NCBI RefSeq assembly: GCF_024213555.1
Contig: NZ_JANAVO010000002.1
Span: forward strand, 480,269 to 544,268
DNA: 64,000 nt
Direction: 5' to 3'
Source of the DNA: Allokutzneria sp. A3M-2-11 16
GTDB lineage: Bacteria; Actinomycetota; Actinomycetes; Mycobacteriales; Pseudonocardiaceae
A program made the position numbers and the translations under genes. A model generated the notes under the pieces. That model saw only the letters and a program-made list of their open reading frames with translations. It made no database searches and was not told the DNA's origin. The first letter of the stretch is position 1, and each line of letters opens with the position of its first letter. Below are positions 35,213-45,084 of this stretch, piece by piece.

Positions 35213-35901
35213 GTGAACGACCTCATCGACACGACGGAGATGTACCTCCGCACCATCTACGAACTCGAAGAGGAGGGCGTGGTCCCACTGCGCGCCCGAA
35301 TCGCCGAACGGCTGGAGCAGAGCGGCCCCACGGTGAGCCAGACGGTCGCCAGGATGGAGCGCGACGGCCTGCTCGTGGTGGCCGGGGACCGGCACCTGGA
35401 GCTGACCGAGTCCGGCCGCGCCCGCGCCATCTCGGTGATGCGCAAGCACCGGCTCGCCGAGCGCCTGCTGGTCGACGTCATCGGCCTGGAGTGGGAGCAC
35501 GTGCACGCCGAGGCGTGCCGCTGGGAGCACGTGATGAGCGAGGCGGTCGAGCGCAAGCTCGTCAAGCTGCTCGGCAACCCCACGACCTCCCCGTACGGCA
35601 ACCCGATCCCCGGCCTGGACAAGCTCGGGGTCGGCGAGCCCGCCCCGCCCGTGGAGCGCGACCTGCGCAGGCTCAACGACGTGGCCAAGCAGGGCGGCGG
35701 CCGGGTGGAGATCTGCCGGATCGCCGAGCACGTGCAGCCGGACCCGGACCTGATGGCCGAGCTGAAGAACGCGGGCGTGGTCCCGGGCAAGGACGTCGAA
35801 GTGATCGCCGCGGGCGCGAACAAGCAGCTCACGGTGCGCGGGGAGCACGGCACGGCCGAACTGACCATGGACATCGCCCACGCGGTGCTGGTCCGCGTCC
35901 G

Positions 35902-35905
<4 letters not shown>
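35213..35905 (+). CDS. ideR: IdeR/DtxR-family metal-dependent repressor
   Basis: Protein of 230 residues with the three-domain DtxR layout. The N-terminal winged helix (MNDLIDTTEMYLRTIYELEE, ARIAERLEQSGPTVSQTVAR) is followed by a dimer/metal domain with HRLAERLL, HVHAEACRWEHVMSE (Cys and His/Glu ligands) and a C-terminal SH3-like domain (VVPGKDVEVIAAGANKQLTV). The presence of the SH3 domain and the Cys favour iron sensing rather than manganese. The GTG at 35213 has AAGGGGAG 5-6 nt upstream. It is coupled by GTGA overlap to galK, then galE. Cotranscription of the dtxR homologue with galE is known in corynebacteria. Confidence 0.92.
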
Positions 35906-37170
<1,265 letters not shown>

Positions 37171-37194
37171 CCCAGTGAGGAAGGTAGGAACCAG

Positions 37195-38148
37195 GTGAAG
37201 CTGCTCGTCACGGGCGGGGCCGGCTACGTCGGCAGCGTGAACGCGGCCCGGCTGCTGGAGGCCGGGCACGAGGTGGTCGTGCTCGACGACCTGTCGACGG
37301 GGCACGCGGACGCGGTCCCGCACGGCGCGCGCTTCGTCGAGGGCGACGCGGGTGACGCGGGCTCGCTGCTGGCCGAGGGCTTCGACGGGGTGCTGCACTT
37401 CGCGGCCAAGTCCCTGGTCGGGGAGTCCATGGAGAACCCGTCCAAGTACTGGCACGGCAACGTGATGACCGCGCTGAACCTGCTGGACGCCATGCGGGAC
37501 AACGGAACCCCGCGCCTGGTGTTCTCCTCCACCGCCGCCACCTACGGCGAGCCGGAGGAGGTGCCGATCAAGGAGACCGCGCCGACCCGGCCCACCAACA
37601 CCTACGGCGCCTCGAAGCTGGCGATCGACTTCGCGATCACCTCCTACGCGGCCGCGCACGGCCTGGCCGCGGTGAGCCTGCGCTACTTCAACGTGGCGGG
37701 CGCCTACATGAACTACGGCGAGCGGCACGCCGTCGAGACCCACCTGATCCCGATCGTGCTCCAGGTCGCGCTCGGGCAGCGCGAGCAGGTCCAGATGTAC
37801 GGCGAGGACTGGCCGACCGAGGACGGCACCTGCGTCCGCGACTACGTGCACGTGGTCGACCTCGCCGACGCGCACATGCTGGCGCTGCAGCACGCCGAGC
37901 CGGGCAGGCACCGGATCTACAACCTGGGCAGCGGCAGCGGGTTCTCGGTCAAGCAGGTCATCGACACCTGCCGCCAGGTCACCGGGCACCCGATCCCGGC
38001 GGTCGTGGCCCCGCGCCGCGCCGGGGACCCCGCCGTGCTGGTCGCCTCCAGCGAGCTGGCGCAGGACGAGCTGGGCTGGAAGCCGCAGCGCACCGACATC
38101 GCCAGCATCGTCGGCGACGCGTGGGAGTTCGCCAGCAAGAACGGCTGA
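37195..38148 (+). CDS. galE: UDP-glucose 4-epimerase
   Basis: Extended SDR enzyme of 317 residues. The NAD loop GGAGYVGS is at residues 7-14, [10 protein letters not shown] carries the Ser/Thr, and the catalytic pair is Tyr/Lys in [11 protein letters not shown]. The substrate loop LRYFNVAGA is typical of GalE. The GTG start at 37195 has GAGGAAGG upstream. It is the last gene of ideR-galK-galE, with a strong hairpin after its stop. It supplies UDP-galactose for the cell wall as well as galactose use. Confidence 0.93.
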   Translation: MKLLVTGGAGYVGSVNAARLLEAGHEVVVLDDLSTGHADAVPHGARFVEGDAGDAGSLLAEGFDGVLHFAAKSLVGESMENPSKYWHGNVMTALNLLDAMRDNGTPRLVFSSTAATYGEPEEVPIKETAPTRPTNTYGASKLAIDFAITSYAAAHGLAAVSLRYFNVAGAYMNYGERHAVETHLIPIVLQVALGQREQVQMYGEDWPTEDGTCVRDYVHVVDLADAHMLALQHAEPGRHRIYNLGSGSGFSVKQVIDTCRQVTGHPIPAVVAPRRAGDPAVLVASSELAQDELGWKPQRTDIASIVGDAWEFASKNG

Positions 38149-38162
38149 GCCGCGGTCGTGGC

Positions 38163-38195
38163 CCGCCGGTCGTGGCGACTGCCCGCGACCGGCGG
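38163..38195. terminator. Bidirectional terminator between galE and the DUF4192 gene
   Basis: CCGCCGGTCG (38163-38172) and CGACCGGCGG (38186-38195) pair perfectly with a 13-nt loop. It lies 14 nt past the galE stop and ends directly at the convergent DUF4192 stop. Confidence 0.75.
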
Positions 38196-39248
38196 TCACG
38201 CCGACCCCATCAGTTCGCTGTGCTCCGCGGCCCCGTCCAGCGCGAGTATGGCCAGTTCGTCCGGCGGCATCCCGTGGTCCAGCGCCGTGCGCAGCAGCCG
38301 CCCGAGGCGGTGTGAACCGTCCGCCGCCTCCACCACCTCCAGCGCCATGCCGGCCAGCGAGCCGTCGCCCCGGAGATAGCTGGCGTAGGCCAGCAGCACC
38401 GCCGGTTCCGCCCGCTCCGGACCGGGCACCGCCCTGGTCAGCGCCAGCCACACGCGTTCGGCCTCATCGGCCAGGTCGCCGAGCACCGTTGCCAGGCACG
38501 CGTCCCGGACTCGCCGATCGGCGAGGGCCATCGCCAGTCGTGCCACGTCCTCGTCGGAGAGCCGGAGCGGTTGTTCCGCGGCGGCGGTGATGGTCGCGTG
38601 CAGCAGCCGCAGCGCCTCCGCCGGGCCGTCGAAGCCCGGCGGTGTGACGCCTCCGGAGTTGTCCAGCAGCGCGTCGATGAGCGCGGTGCGCCGCTCGAGC
38701 GCGTCCGGCGGGTCGGGGTCGAGCACCGCCCGCATCTCCGCGCGGCTGGCGAAGGTGACGTTGCCCGCGAGTGCCGTCGCGGCGGCGATCGGGTTGTCCG
38801 CTGGATCGGGCAGGAGGCCGCAGCAGTCCGCCTCGTCGTAGCACCGCCAAGCGGCTCCGTCCACAATGGACTCCGCCCAGACCGCGTGCCGGATCGGGAC
38901 GCCAGCGCTCCCGAACGCCTCGTCCAGTTCGGCGATCAGTCCGGCGTGCGGCAGCTCCGCGGGCCACGGTCGCGGTTCCGCCGGGCACAGCACCACCGCG
39001 ATCACCTCGGTGGCGCGGTGCCCGAGCACGGGTGCGAGCAGTTGTGCCGCAACGGCTTGCCGGTCCTGCTCCGCGGGCAGGTCGACCCGCAGTGCCAGGC
39101 CGACGCGGACGCTGTCGTCCCGCTCGGCGAGGCAGATCAGGACCAGGGAGTCGGTGGGGTGGAAGCCGATGAGGTGCGGGACGGCGGCGACCAGGTCGGC
39201 GACGTCGCGGAGCCGGCTCACCCCGTCCGGGGTCGTGGTGGAAGGCAT
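38196..39248 (-). CDS. DUF4192 family protein
   Basis: Protein of 350 residues of an actinobacterial family of unknown function. The signature is LVAAVPHLIGFHPTDSLVLI at residues ~18-37. After that come DDSVRVGLALRVDLP, a central VIAVVLCPAEP strand and the acidic, Ala-rich helical C-terminal half. No signal peptide or membrane helix is present. The start is the ATG at 39248; the open frame upstream reaches 39968 but would run through two DnaA-like boxes and a palindrome. The family occurs widely in Mycobacterium and Streptomyces, without a known role. Confidence 0.82.
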   Translation of the reverse strand: MPSTTTPDGVSRLRDVADLVAAVPHLIGFHPTDSLVLICLAERDDSVRVGLALRVDLPAEQDRQAVAAQLLAPVLGHRATEVIAVVLCPAEPRPWPAELPHAGLIAELDEAFGSAGVPIRHAVWAESIVDGAAWRCYDEADCCGLLPDPADNPIAAATALAGNVTFASRAEMRAVLDPDPPDALERRTALIDALLDNSGGVTPPGFDGPAEALRLLHATITAAAEQPLRLSDEDVARLAMALADRRVRDACLATVLGDLADEAERVWLALTRAVPGPERAEPAVLLAYASYLRGDGSLAGMALEVVEAADGSHRLGRLLRTALDHGMPPDELAILALDGAAEHSELMGSA

Positions 39249-39300
39249 GGCTCCACTGTCACCGCCACCCCGACCGCCCGGAGCCCTGCCGAGCGAATCT

Positions 39301-39329
39301 GTGGACAACGGGTACCGATGTGGACAACT
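39301..39329. promoter_or_regulatory. Two perfect DnaA-type boxes (TTGTCCACA)
   Basis: TGTGGACAA occurs at 39301-39309 and 39320-39328, each the complement of TTGTCCACA, the GC-rich-actinobacterial DnaA box. They are in tandem, 19 bp apart, in the 200-bp spacer upstream of the DUF4192 start. No dnaA or dnaN is near, so this is not oriC. Confidence 0.5.
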
Positions 39330-39354
39330 CCACGCACGTGGTCGGCCGCCGTTC

Positions 39355-39415
39355 CGTTTCGTACTCATAGCGGGAAATGGAGCGCTCCCAAACCCCGACA
39401 TGAGTACGAAACGGG
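39355..39415. repeat. 61-bp palindrome with 15-bp perfect arms
   Basis: CCGTTTCGTACTCAT (39355-39369) and ATGAGTACGAAACGG (39401-39415) are exact inverted repeats. The 31-nt centre contains a second palindrome, GGAGCGCTCC (39380-39389). It lies 33 nt past the stop of the secreted glycosidase gene (39449), so it can act as its terminator. Confidence 0.75.
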
Positions 39416-39448
39416 GAAACGGTGGCACAAGGACACGATCGGGTAGAG

Positions 39449-42400
39449 CTAGGTGATCTCGATCTGCGTGGTCGTCCTGGCGCCGTTCACCGCGACGCCG
39501 AGGTCGACCTTGCCGGGCCCGAGCGCGGTGAGCGTGCCGGTGGCCGGGTCGAACGCGGCGCTGTGCGCGGATGTGACGCCCTGGGCCGGGCCGATGTGCA
39601 GGTTGGCCGACCCGAACCAGTCCGCGCTGACCGGGTAGGCCACGGAGATCCTGCGCTGGCCCTGCAGGACGGTCGCGCCCGCCGGTGCAGTGGCTCCGGC
39701 CGCGAGCCGGGGCGGGGCGGTCAGCTCCAGCCGGTCCACGTGCGCCCTGATCTCCGACCGCACGGGGTCCCGCTGGTCCGCGGGGTCGATGCGGACCATC
39801 GTCCAGCCCGTGAAGCCGCCGTCGCCGGGGGGCGCGGCGGGCGCCTTGCCGGAGTTTCCGTTGATGAGGAACGGAACGCCGTCTGTGCGGCCCGCGTGGA
39901 ACAGCCCCGCGTGCGCTGCGAGCGACACCGCTGCCTTCCCGCTGCGTGCGCGGAAGTCGGCCAGCCACTTCGACAGCAGCGGCCCTTCCAAGGGGTCGGT
40001 CAGCTCCGACGAGCCACCGGGCAGCGGATCGTCGACGGGGTGGTGCATCGACACGAGCACGCCACGCACGGACGGATCGGTCGCGGCGGAGTCCAGTGCC
40101 TGGCGTAGCAGCTTGATCTGATCGAAGCCGCCCGCGCGCAAGGTGCCGAGCGACGAGTCGAGCAGCACCATCCGCACGCCGCCCTGGTCGACGACGCGGA
40201 AGGTGTCACCGAAGGCTTTGCGGAACTCCTCGGTGGTGCCGGGGCCGTAGGTCTCGTGGTTGCCGGGGAGGTAGTACCAGGGCACGCCCTTGCCGACGAG
40301 CTCTTCGTCGATCACCTTGCGCGCCAACGCGAAGTCGGCCGCGGTGCCCCTGTCGACCAGGTCGCCGTTGATAAGCAGGACGTCGGGTTTGGCCGCCAGC
40401 GCCTCGCGGAAGGTCCGCCGCGCCTGTGCCACCAGAGGTCCTTCGGGGTTGTCGGCCGTGAACTGCGCGTCGCTGACCACCGCGACCCGTAGCGCGCCTG
40501 GCTTCCCCGGGAGGTCCCCGTCAGTCACCACGACACGGTCCTTGCGCGAGGCATCGGCGGGCACGGAGATCTGCGGCGCCACGGATGCGGTCAGATCGTC
40601 CAACAGGAGTCGGCCTTCGTACTGCCTACTGCCATCGGTCTCCACCACGTAGAGCCGTTGCACGCGCAGTTCGCCTGTAAGCGCCGCAGGCACCTCGGTG
40701 TCGAGGTAGCGCCACCCAGTCCAGTCAATCTTCTTGGAGAGGTCGAGGATGGTCGCGGTACCCGTGCTGTCGAGCAGGCTCAACCGCAGCCAAGTCCCCT
40801 TGCCGTCACCGTTTACCCACGCGCCCACGCGCTGGGTGCCGGCAGGTAAAGCGATGGGCGTGCGCGCGTTCACGTAGGCGGCCCTGGTCACTGTGGCACC
40901 CGTGAGCCGGTAGTCCAAGGCGACCGCGTTTCCGGTCCTGCCCGCCACAGTGGACAGTGATGCACCCACAACCGCAGGGAAGACCGTGGCGTTCCACGGG
41001 CCTACAGAGTCCATAGTGGACACACCGGCGTCCTTGGTGCCGATCGTGACGCCGAAGTGCGTGGCGAGGCCGCCCACCTTCACGGTGATCACAGTCCCAC
41101 CAGTCGGCGCCGCGGCGGACACCGCGAACCCGTCGCCGTCCGGCGTGACGTGCACGACGCGCTGGTCGTAGCTGAGCTGCACATCGCGCGGTTCCACCCA
41201 CGTGGTGAAGCCCTCCGCGTCCTGGCCCAGCACCCGGAAGCGCCCGTTCGCACCGATGCCGGACAGCGCGACGCGCTCGGTGTCGGTGTCCACGCGCACG
41301 GGCTCGCCGAGCACAGTCATGCCCAGCTCACCGCTGGCACGGCCCGAAGACGCAGTCAGCTTCACAGTGCCCGACTTGCCCGCGCGGAACGTGCTCAGCC
41401 CCGAAGACGCCTCCAGTTTCCCGGCGTTGGACGGGCTGACCTTCCACCGCGGCGAAGCGTTCACGGGCCCGCCGATCTCGTCGTGGCCCCACGCGCCCAC
41501 AGTGCGGCTGAGCCCGGCGAGCACGCGGTTCGACTGGTCGCCCAGGGTTCCCGGCTCCACGCGGAAGCCGGTGAGGCGCCCGCTGCCGCTGGAACTGGTC
41601 AGGCCGAGCCCGTTGGGCACGATGCGCTGCCCACCGTCCGAAGGCGAGTTGTGCACCGACACAGCGCTATGGCCGGGCAGGCGCGCTACAAGCGTCGACG
41701 AGCCCCCACCGTCGAGGTTGAGCGCGTCGTCGGCGCCCAGGGACTTCATGTACTCGCCAAGTTCGCGGTAGGTCATGCCGCGACTGGCGGTCTGCCTGCC
41801 GTCAATCGTGACTAGCCACATCTTGCGGCCATCAGCGGAGAAGCCGACCGCAGTGCGGGGGTGGATCGCGGTGTCGGTCTGCGGCAGCACTACGCCGTCG
41901 CGCAGCAGCGGCAGATTGCCACCGATGGCCACCTTCAACGGGTCGCCCTGGTGTCGCGGTTGGTAGCGCACATCGACGCGGTCACCGACGCGCAGTGCTT
42001 CAAGTGCCCGAGCTCCAGCGTCGATTCCCAGCAACACCACCGTGTTCCCGGCAATCGGACCCGAGCCTGTAGTGGTGCGAAGCACGCTCACGACACCGTC
42101 GCGAACCTCGACCTCGCGGATCTGGTTAGCCCCCACAGCGGACCAGGAGCGCGGCTGTGTGCCCCACAGCGATGTGTAGATGCCTACGCCGTTCTTGGCC
42201 ACGTCCGGCGAGTTGAAGTTGGTGGCAGTAATCGAGGAGCCGTTCGGCAGGGTCGCGCTGGCCTGGAGGAAGACCTCAAGCATGCGGCCGACACCGCTGC
42301 CGTTGATGCCGACACCGTGGTTCCAACCGCTGGCGGGCGCGTGCCGTAGGACGCCGTTGTCGATGCCGACGCCTCGCGGAGCGCCGGTCTCGTTGATGTC

Positions 42401-42835
42401 GAAGAAGTCGCCGTTGACGCCCGCGATGGCACCCGTGCGCGCTGCCTGCTCGGTGAGGACGGTGCGCGCCGCCACTGGGCCAGGGCTGAGGTACTGGGCC
42501 TTGAGGCTCGGCTGTGACAGGTCGGCGGTGAGCACGTCGCCCTGGATCCAGCCGGTCGGGCGGAGGCTGCGGAACTCGCTCAGCGCCAGACCGGGCGCGA
42601 TGGGCCGGTCGGCCCTGCTGACCACGAGGTCCTGCTCGGTGGCCGCGGTGCGCGCGGCGGGGCTCTGCGGGAGCAGTTGGACCGGTCCGTCCACCGAGGA
42701 CGAACCGGGGCGGCCCTCGACCGGCTCCGGCCCGAGCGCGGCGGGCGGGGCTGCGACGCCCACCCCGGTACCGCCCAGTGTCAGGCCGAGCACGGCGAGG
42801 ACCGCGGAGACGACAGCGGTGCCGCGGGTGCGCAC
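39449..42835 (-). CDS. Secreted phosphodiester glycosidase / metallophosphoesterase multidomain protein
   Basis: Exported protein of 1128 residues. After a signal peptide (~1-28) comes an NAGPA-type phosphodiester glycosidase domain (~120-400): AGVNGDFFDINETG near 141, HPRTAVGFSADGR, and LNLDGGGSSTLV near 373. Then come Ig/bacterial-adhesin-like beta domains (~420-750) and a calcineurin-like phosphoesterase: VVSDAQF, NGDLVDRG (~823), GNHETYG (~858), HHPVDD (~931) and a further AHAGLFHAG. A last beta domain follows. Such proteins likely remove sugar phosphodiesters from teichoic acid or other wall polymers. Domain fusion suggests sequential attack on one substrate. The ATG at 42835 is followed by a basic, hydrophobic leader. 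Confidence 0.85.
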   Translation of the reverse strand: MRTRGTAVVSAVLAVLGLTLGGTGVGVAAPPAALGPEPVEGRPGSSSVDGPVQLLPQSPAARTAATEQDLVVSRADRPIAPGLALSEFRSLRPTGWIQGDVLTADLSQPSLKAQYLSPGPVAARTVLTEQAARTGAIAGVNGDFFDINETGAPRGVGIDNGVLRHAPASGWNHGVGINGSGVGRMLEVFLQASATLPNGSSITATNFNSPDVAKNGVGIYTSLWGTQPRSWSAVGANQIREVEVRDGVVSVLRTTTGSGPIAGNTVVLLGIDAGARALEALRVGDRVDVRYQPRHQGDPLKVAIGGNLPLLRDGVVLPQTDTAIHPRTAVGFSADGRKMWLVTIDGRQTASRGMTYRELGEYMKSLGADDALNLDGGGSSTLVARLPGHSAVSVHNSPSDGGQRIVPNGLGLTSSSGSGRLTGFRVEPGTLGDQSNRVLAGLSRTVGAWGHDEIGGPVNASPRWKVSPSNAGKLEASSGLSTFRAGKSGTVKLTASSGRASGELGMTVLGEPVRVDTDTERVALSGIGANGRFRVLGQDAEGFTTWVEPRDVQLSYDQRVVHVTPDGDGFAVSAAAPTGGTVITVKVGGLATHFGVTIGTKDAGVSTMDSVGPWNATVFPAVVGASLSTVAGRTGNAVALDYRLTGATVTRAAYVNARTPIALPAGTQRVGAWVNGDGKGTWLRLSLLDSTGTATILDLSKKIDWTGWRYLDTEVPAALTGELRVQRLYVVETDGSRQYEGRLLLDDLTASVAPQISVPADASRKDRVVVTDGDLPGKPGALRVAVVSDAQFTADNPEGPLVAQARRTFREALAAKPDVLLINGDLVDRGTAADFALARKVIDEELVGKGVPWYYLPGNHETYGPGTTEEFRKAFGDTFRVVDQGGVRMVLLDSSLGTLRAGGFDQIKLLRQALDSAATDPSVRGVLVSMHHPVDDPLPGGSSELTDPLEGPLLSKWLADFRARSGKAAVSLAAHAGLFHAGRTDGVPFLINGNSGKAPAAPPGDGGFTGWTMVRIDPADQRDPVRSEIRAHVDRLELTAPPRLAAGATAPAGATVLQGQRRISVAYPVSADWFGSANLHIGPAQGVTSAHSAAFDPATGTLTALGPGKVDLGVAVNGARTTTQIEIT

Positions 42836-42936
42836 AACGTCCTCCAGCGACTAGGTGAATAACTCACCGGAAGCACACTGTATGCAGGTGAACCTTGACT
42901 ATCCACCAGAGGAAGGACGGCTTGCCGCTGGACGGC

Positions 42937-42974
42937 CGAAAGGCCCCCTTCCGTGGTGGGAGGAGGGCCTTTCG
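42937..42974 (-). terminator. Hairpin terminator of the S15 peptidase gene
   Basis: CGAAAGGCCC (42937-42946) and GGGCCTTTCG (42965-42974) pair perfectly, with partial extension inwards. It lies 10 nt past the stop at 42984. Confidence 0.8.
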
Positions 42975-42983
42975 CGAGGTGGT

Positions 42984-44840
42984 TCAGCGGCCGAACGCCG
43001 CCAGGAACGCCTGCTTGCCGCCGAGGGCGGGCAGGACGAGCCGGGTCTGGTTCAGCGTCACCGCGAGGCCCGCGCCGGGCTTCGGCCGCAGCGTGTAGTC
43101 GTAGTCGCTGGAGAGCAGGACCAGCCCGAGCTTGTTGCCCGCGGGCAGGACGTAGTCCATCGGCTGCATCTCGACGCTGAGCGAGTACTGCTCGCCCGGC
43201 TTCACCGGCTCCGTGCGGTCGGGCCGCGAACGGTTCTGCGGATCGGTCCACCCGCGCGTGATCACCTTCGTGGTGCCGTTGGGGGCGCGGTCGACCAGCA
43301 CCGCGGTCACGTTCGCCGCGGGGCGGTCGAAGGCGACCTTCAGCTCCGCTTTCACGGTGCCGCTGATGCGCACTGCTTCCTTCGCGGCGGGCGTCGCGTA
43401 CGACAGCCGGTTGCCAGAGCTGGGCAAGGAGATCAGCTGGTCGGCCTTCTTGCTGGCGTCGTCGGCCAGCTTCTCCACCACGGCGCTGCCGGGAACCGGT
43501 GCGGTGGCTTCAAGGCGACCGGTGGACGCACCACCGGGCCACGGGTAGACCGAGACGTCGCTGCTGCCGGGAACGGGCCATTCGGCTTCGTTGACCCAAG
43601 TGCCGTTCTCACGCTGAATGGTCGCGCGCGGCTCCGCCTCGACGTTGTTCTGCTGACCGAACAGGTAGCGGGTGTACCAACGGTTGAGCGTCTTCAACCA
43701 CTCGTCACGGCGCAGGCCCAACGGGTCCGTGTGGCCGGACTGGTGCCACCAGATCTTGTGCGGCACCTTGTTGGCCTTCAACGTGTCGTACCACTGCGCG
43801 GCGTGCTTGGTCTTGACGTTCCAGTCCTTCAGCCCGTGCACGACCAGAGTCGCCGCGCGCACCTTGTTGGCGTCGTTGAGGTAGTTGCGCTCATCCCAGA
43901 ACGGGCTGTAGTCGCCCGTGACGCGGTCCTGCTGGCGCACGATCTCGTCGATCACCGGCTTGCAGATCTCGCGGTCGGAACGGCTGTAGACGTACTCGGC
44001 GAGCACGTCCGCGTCCTCGCCCTGGTAACCGCCGGGAGCGACGACCGCACCGTCAGCGCGGTAGTAGTCGTACCAACTGGAGATCGCCGCGATGGGCACG
44101 ATCGCCTCAAGGCCCTTCACACCGGTGGAAGCCACCGCGTTCGGCAGGGTGCCGTTGTAGGACACGCCCATCATCGCTGTCTTGCCAGTGGTCCATGAAG
44201 CCACAGAAGGCTTGTTCGCCGTGTCGCGTGCCGTAGTGCGACCGTTGAGCCAATCCACCACCGAACGCGCACCGACGGTCTCGTTGCGGCCACCGGTCGT
44301 CGGGCAGCCCGTGGACTCACCGGTACCGAGCGATTCCGCGTAGACAACGGCGTAACCGCGCTCCAGGAGGTACTTCTCGTAGCTCGACGGGCGAATCACG
44401 CCGGGGTTCGGGCCGGAGGTGCCGAGCGCGGCCGCGATGCGCGGGTCCTGGTTCGGGTCAGTGCCCGGACTGTCGCGCCGATCATTCCTGCGCGGCCCGT
44501 CCGGCACGTGCAGCTCGACGTCCACGTTGTGGTTCGGCACGTTGTTCCCGCCCGCGTAGTACGGGCTCGGGAGGTAGACCACGGGCACCTTGAGGCCCTC
44601 GGTGGTCGCGCGCTGGCGCACTACGTCCGCGCGCACCTCGTCATCCTTGCCGTCCCGGTCGCTGTCGATCGGAACCCGGATGAACACCTTCTCTCGCACG
44701 ACATCCGCCGGGTTGTAGACCGGCTGCGCCTCACCGTCGACGAACACCGGCTGCTGCGGCGGCGCGGCGGCCAGCGCGTGCGCACCGGTCAGCGGCAACA
44801 CCACCATCGCGGCCAGCAGGACTGTTCGTGCACGCCTCAT
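42984..44840 (-). CDS. Secreted Xaa-Pro dipeptidyl-peptidase-like hydrolase (S15)
   Basis: Exported alpha/beta hydrolase of 618 residues of the CocE/X-prolyl dipeptidyl aminopeptidase family. A Sec signal peptide (RRARTVLLAAMVVLPLTGAH) ends near ALA-AP. The catalytic triad is visible: Ser in GVSYNGTLP (~223), Asp in GLKDWNV (~337) and His in HQSGHTDP (~368). A C-terminal jelly-roll domain (~430-618) is typical of the family. In the mature part YNPADVVREKVFIRVPIDSD marks the N-terminus seen in streptomycete X-Pro peptidases. It removes dipeptides from peptides with penultimate Pro, or acts as an acyl esterase. Confidence 0.88.
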   Translation of the reverse strand: MRRARTVLLAAMVVLPLTGAHALAAAPPQQPVFVDGEAQPVYNPADVVREKVFIRVPIDSDRDGKDDEVRADVVRQRATTEGLKVPVVYLPSPYYAGGNNVPNHNVDVELHVPDGPRRNDRRDSPGTDPNQDPRIAAALGTSGPNPGVIRPSSYEKYLLERGYAVVYAESLGTGESTGCPTTGGRNETVGARSVVDWLNGRTTARDTANKPSVASWTTGKTAMMGVSYNGTLPNAVASTGVKGLEAIVPIAAISSWYDYYRADGAVVAPGGYQGEDADVLAEYVYSRSDREICKPVIDEIVRQQDRVTGDYSPFWDERNYLNDANKVRAATLVVHGLKDWNVKTKHAAQWYDTLKANKVPHKIWWHQSGHTDPLGLRRDEWLKTLNRWYTRYLFGQQNNVEAEPRATIQRENGTWVNEAEWPVPGSSDVSVYPWPGGASTGRLEATAPVPGSAVVEKLADDASKKADQLISLPSSGNRLSYATPAAKEAVRISGTVKAELKVAFDRPAANVTAVLVDRAPNGTTKVITRGWTDPQNRSRPDRTEPVKPGEQYSLSVEMQPMDYVLPAGNKLGLVLLSSDYDYTLRPKPGAGLAVTLNQTRLVLPALGGKQAFLAAFGR

Positions 44841-45084
44841 CGGCTTCTCCCCTAGAGATTGGGTACTTGCGCACCTTCGCGGCGGGAGACCACGAGGTCA
44901 ATACTCCAAATGTCCTTCTGAATCCACAGGGCACCGTGAAACACTGATGACGTGAACGAGTTCCTGGCGGGCCTGGTCGCCCATCCGCTGTACGGAGCCG
45001 ATCACGCGCGGACCGACCTCGCGTGGTGATACGGGCCTGATCGCCCGAACCCACCCATCCTTTTCCTGGAAGGTCTGTTTCCGC

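Noticed and set aside
39301-39329. Chromosomal origin of replication
   Set aside because: Only two boxes and no dnaA, dnaN, recF or gyr genes nearby; oriC of actinobacteria has many boxes next to these genes.
39249-39968. Upstream extension of the DUF4192 reading frame
   Set aside because: It would cover two DnaA-like boxes and a long palindrome and overlap the antisense end of the secreted glycosidase gene. The DUF4192 signature starts right after 39248.
44952-45029. GTG-started 25-codon reading frame (MNEFLAGLVAHPLYG...) upstream of adenosine deaminase
   Set aside because: It has no convincing ribosome site and no recognisable motif, and it lies in a spacer with terminator-like symmetry. 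Only conservation in relatives could support it.
44841-45084. Possible purine riboswitch before adenosine deaminase
   Set aside because: I see no three-way-junction pattern or loop sequences of the purine class; the spacer is GC-rich and not obviously structured in that way.
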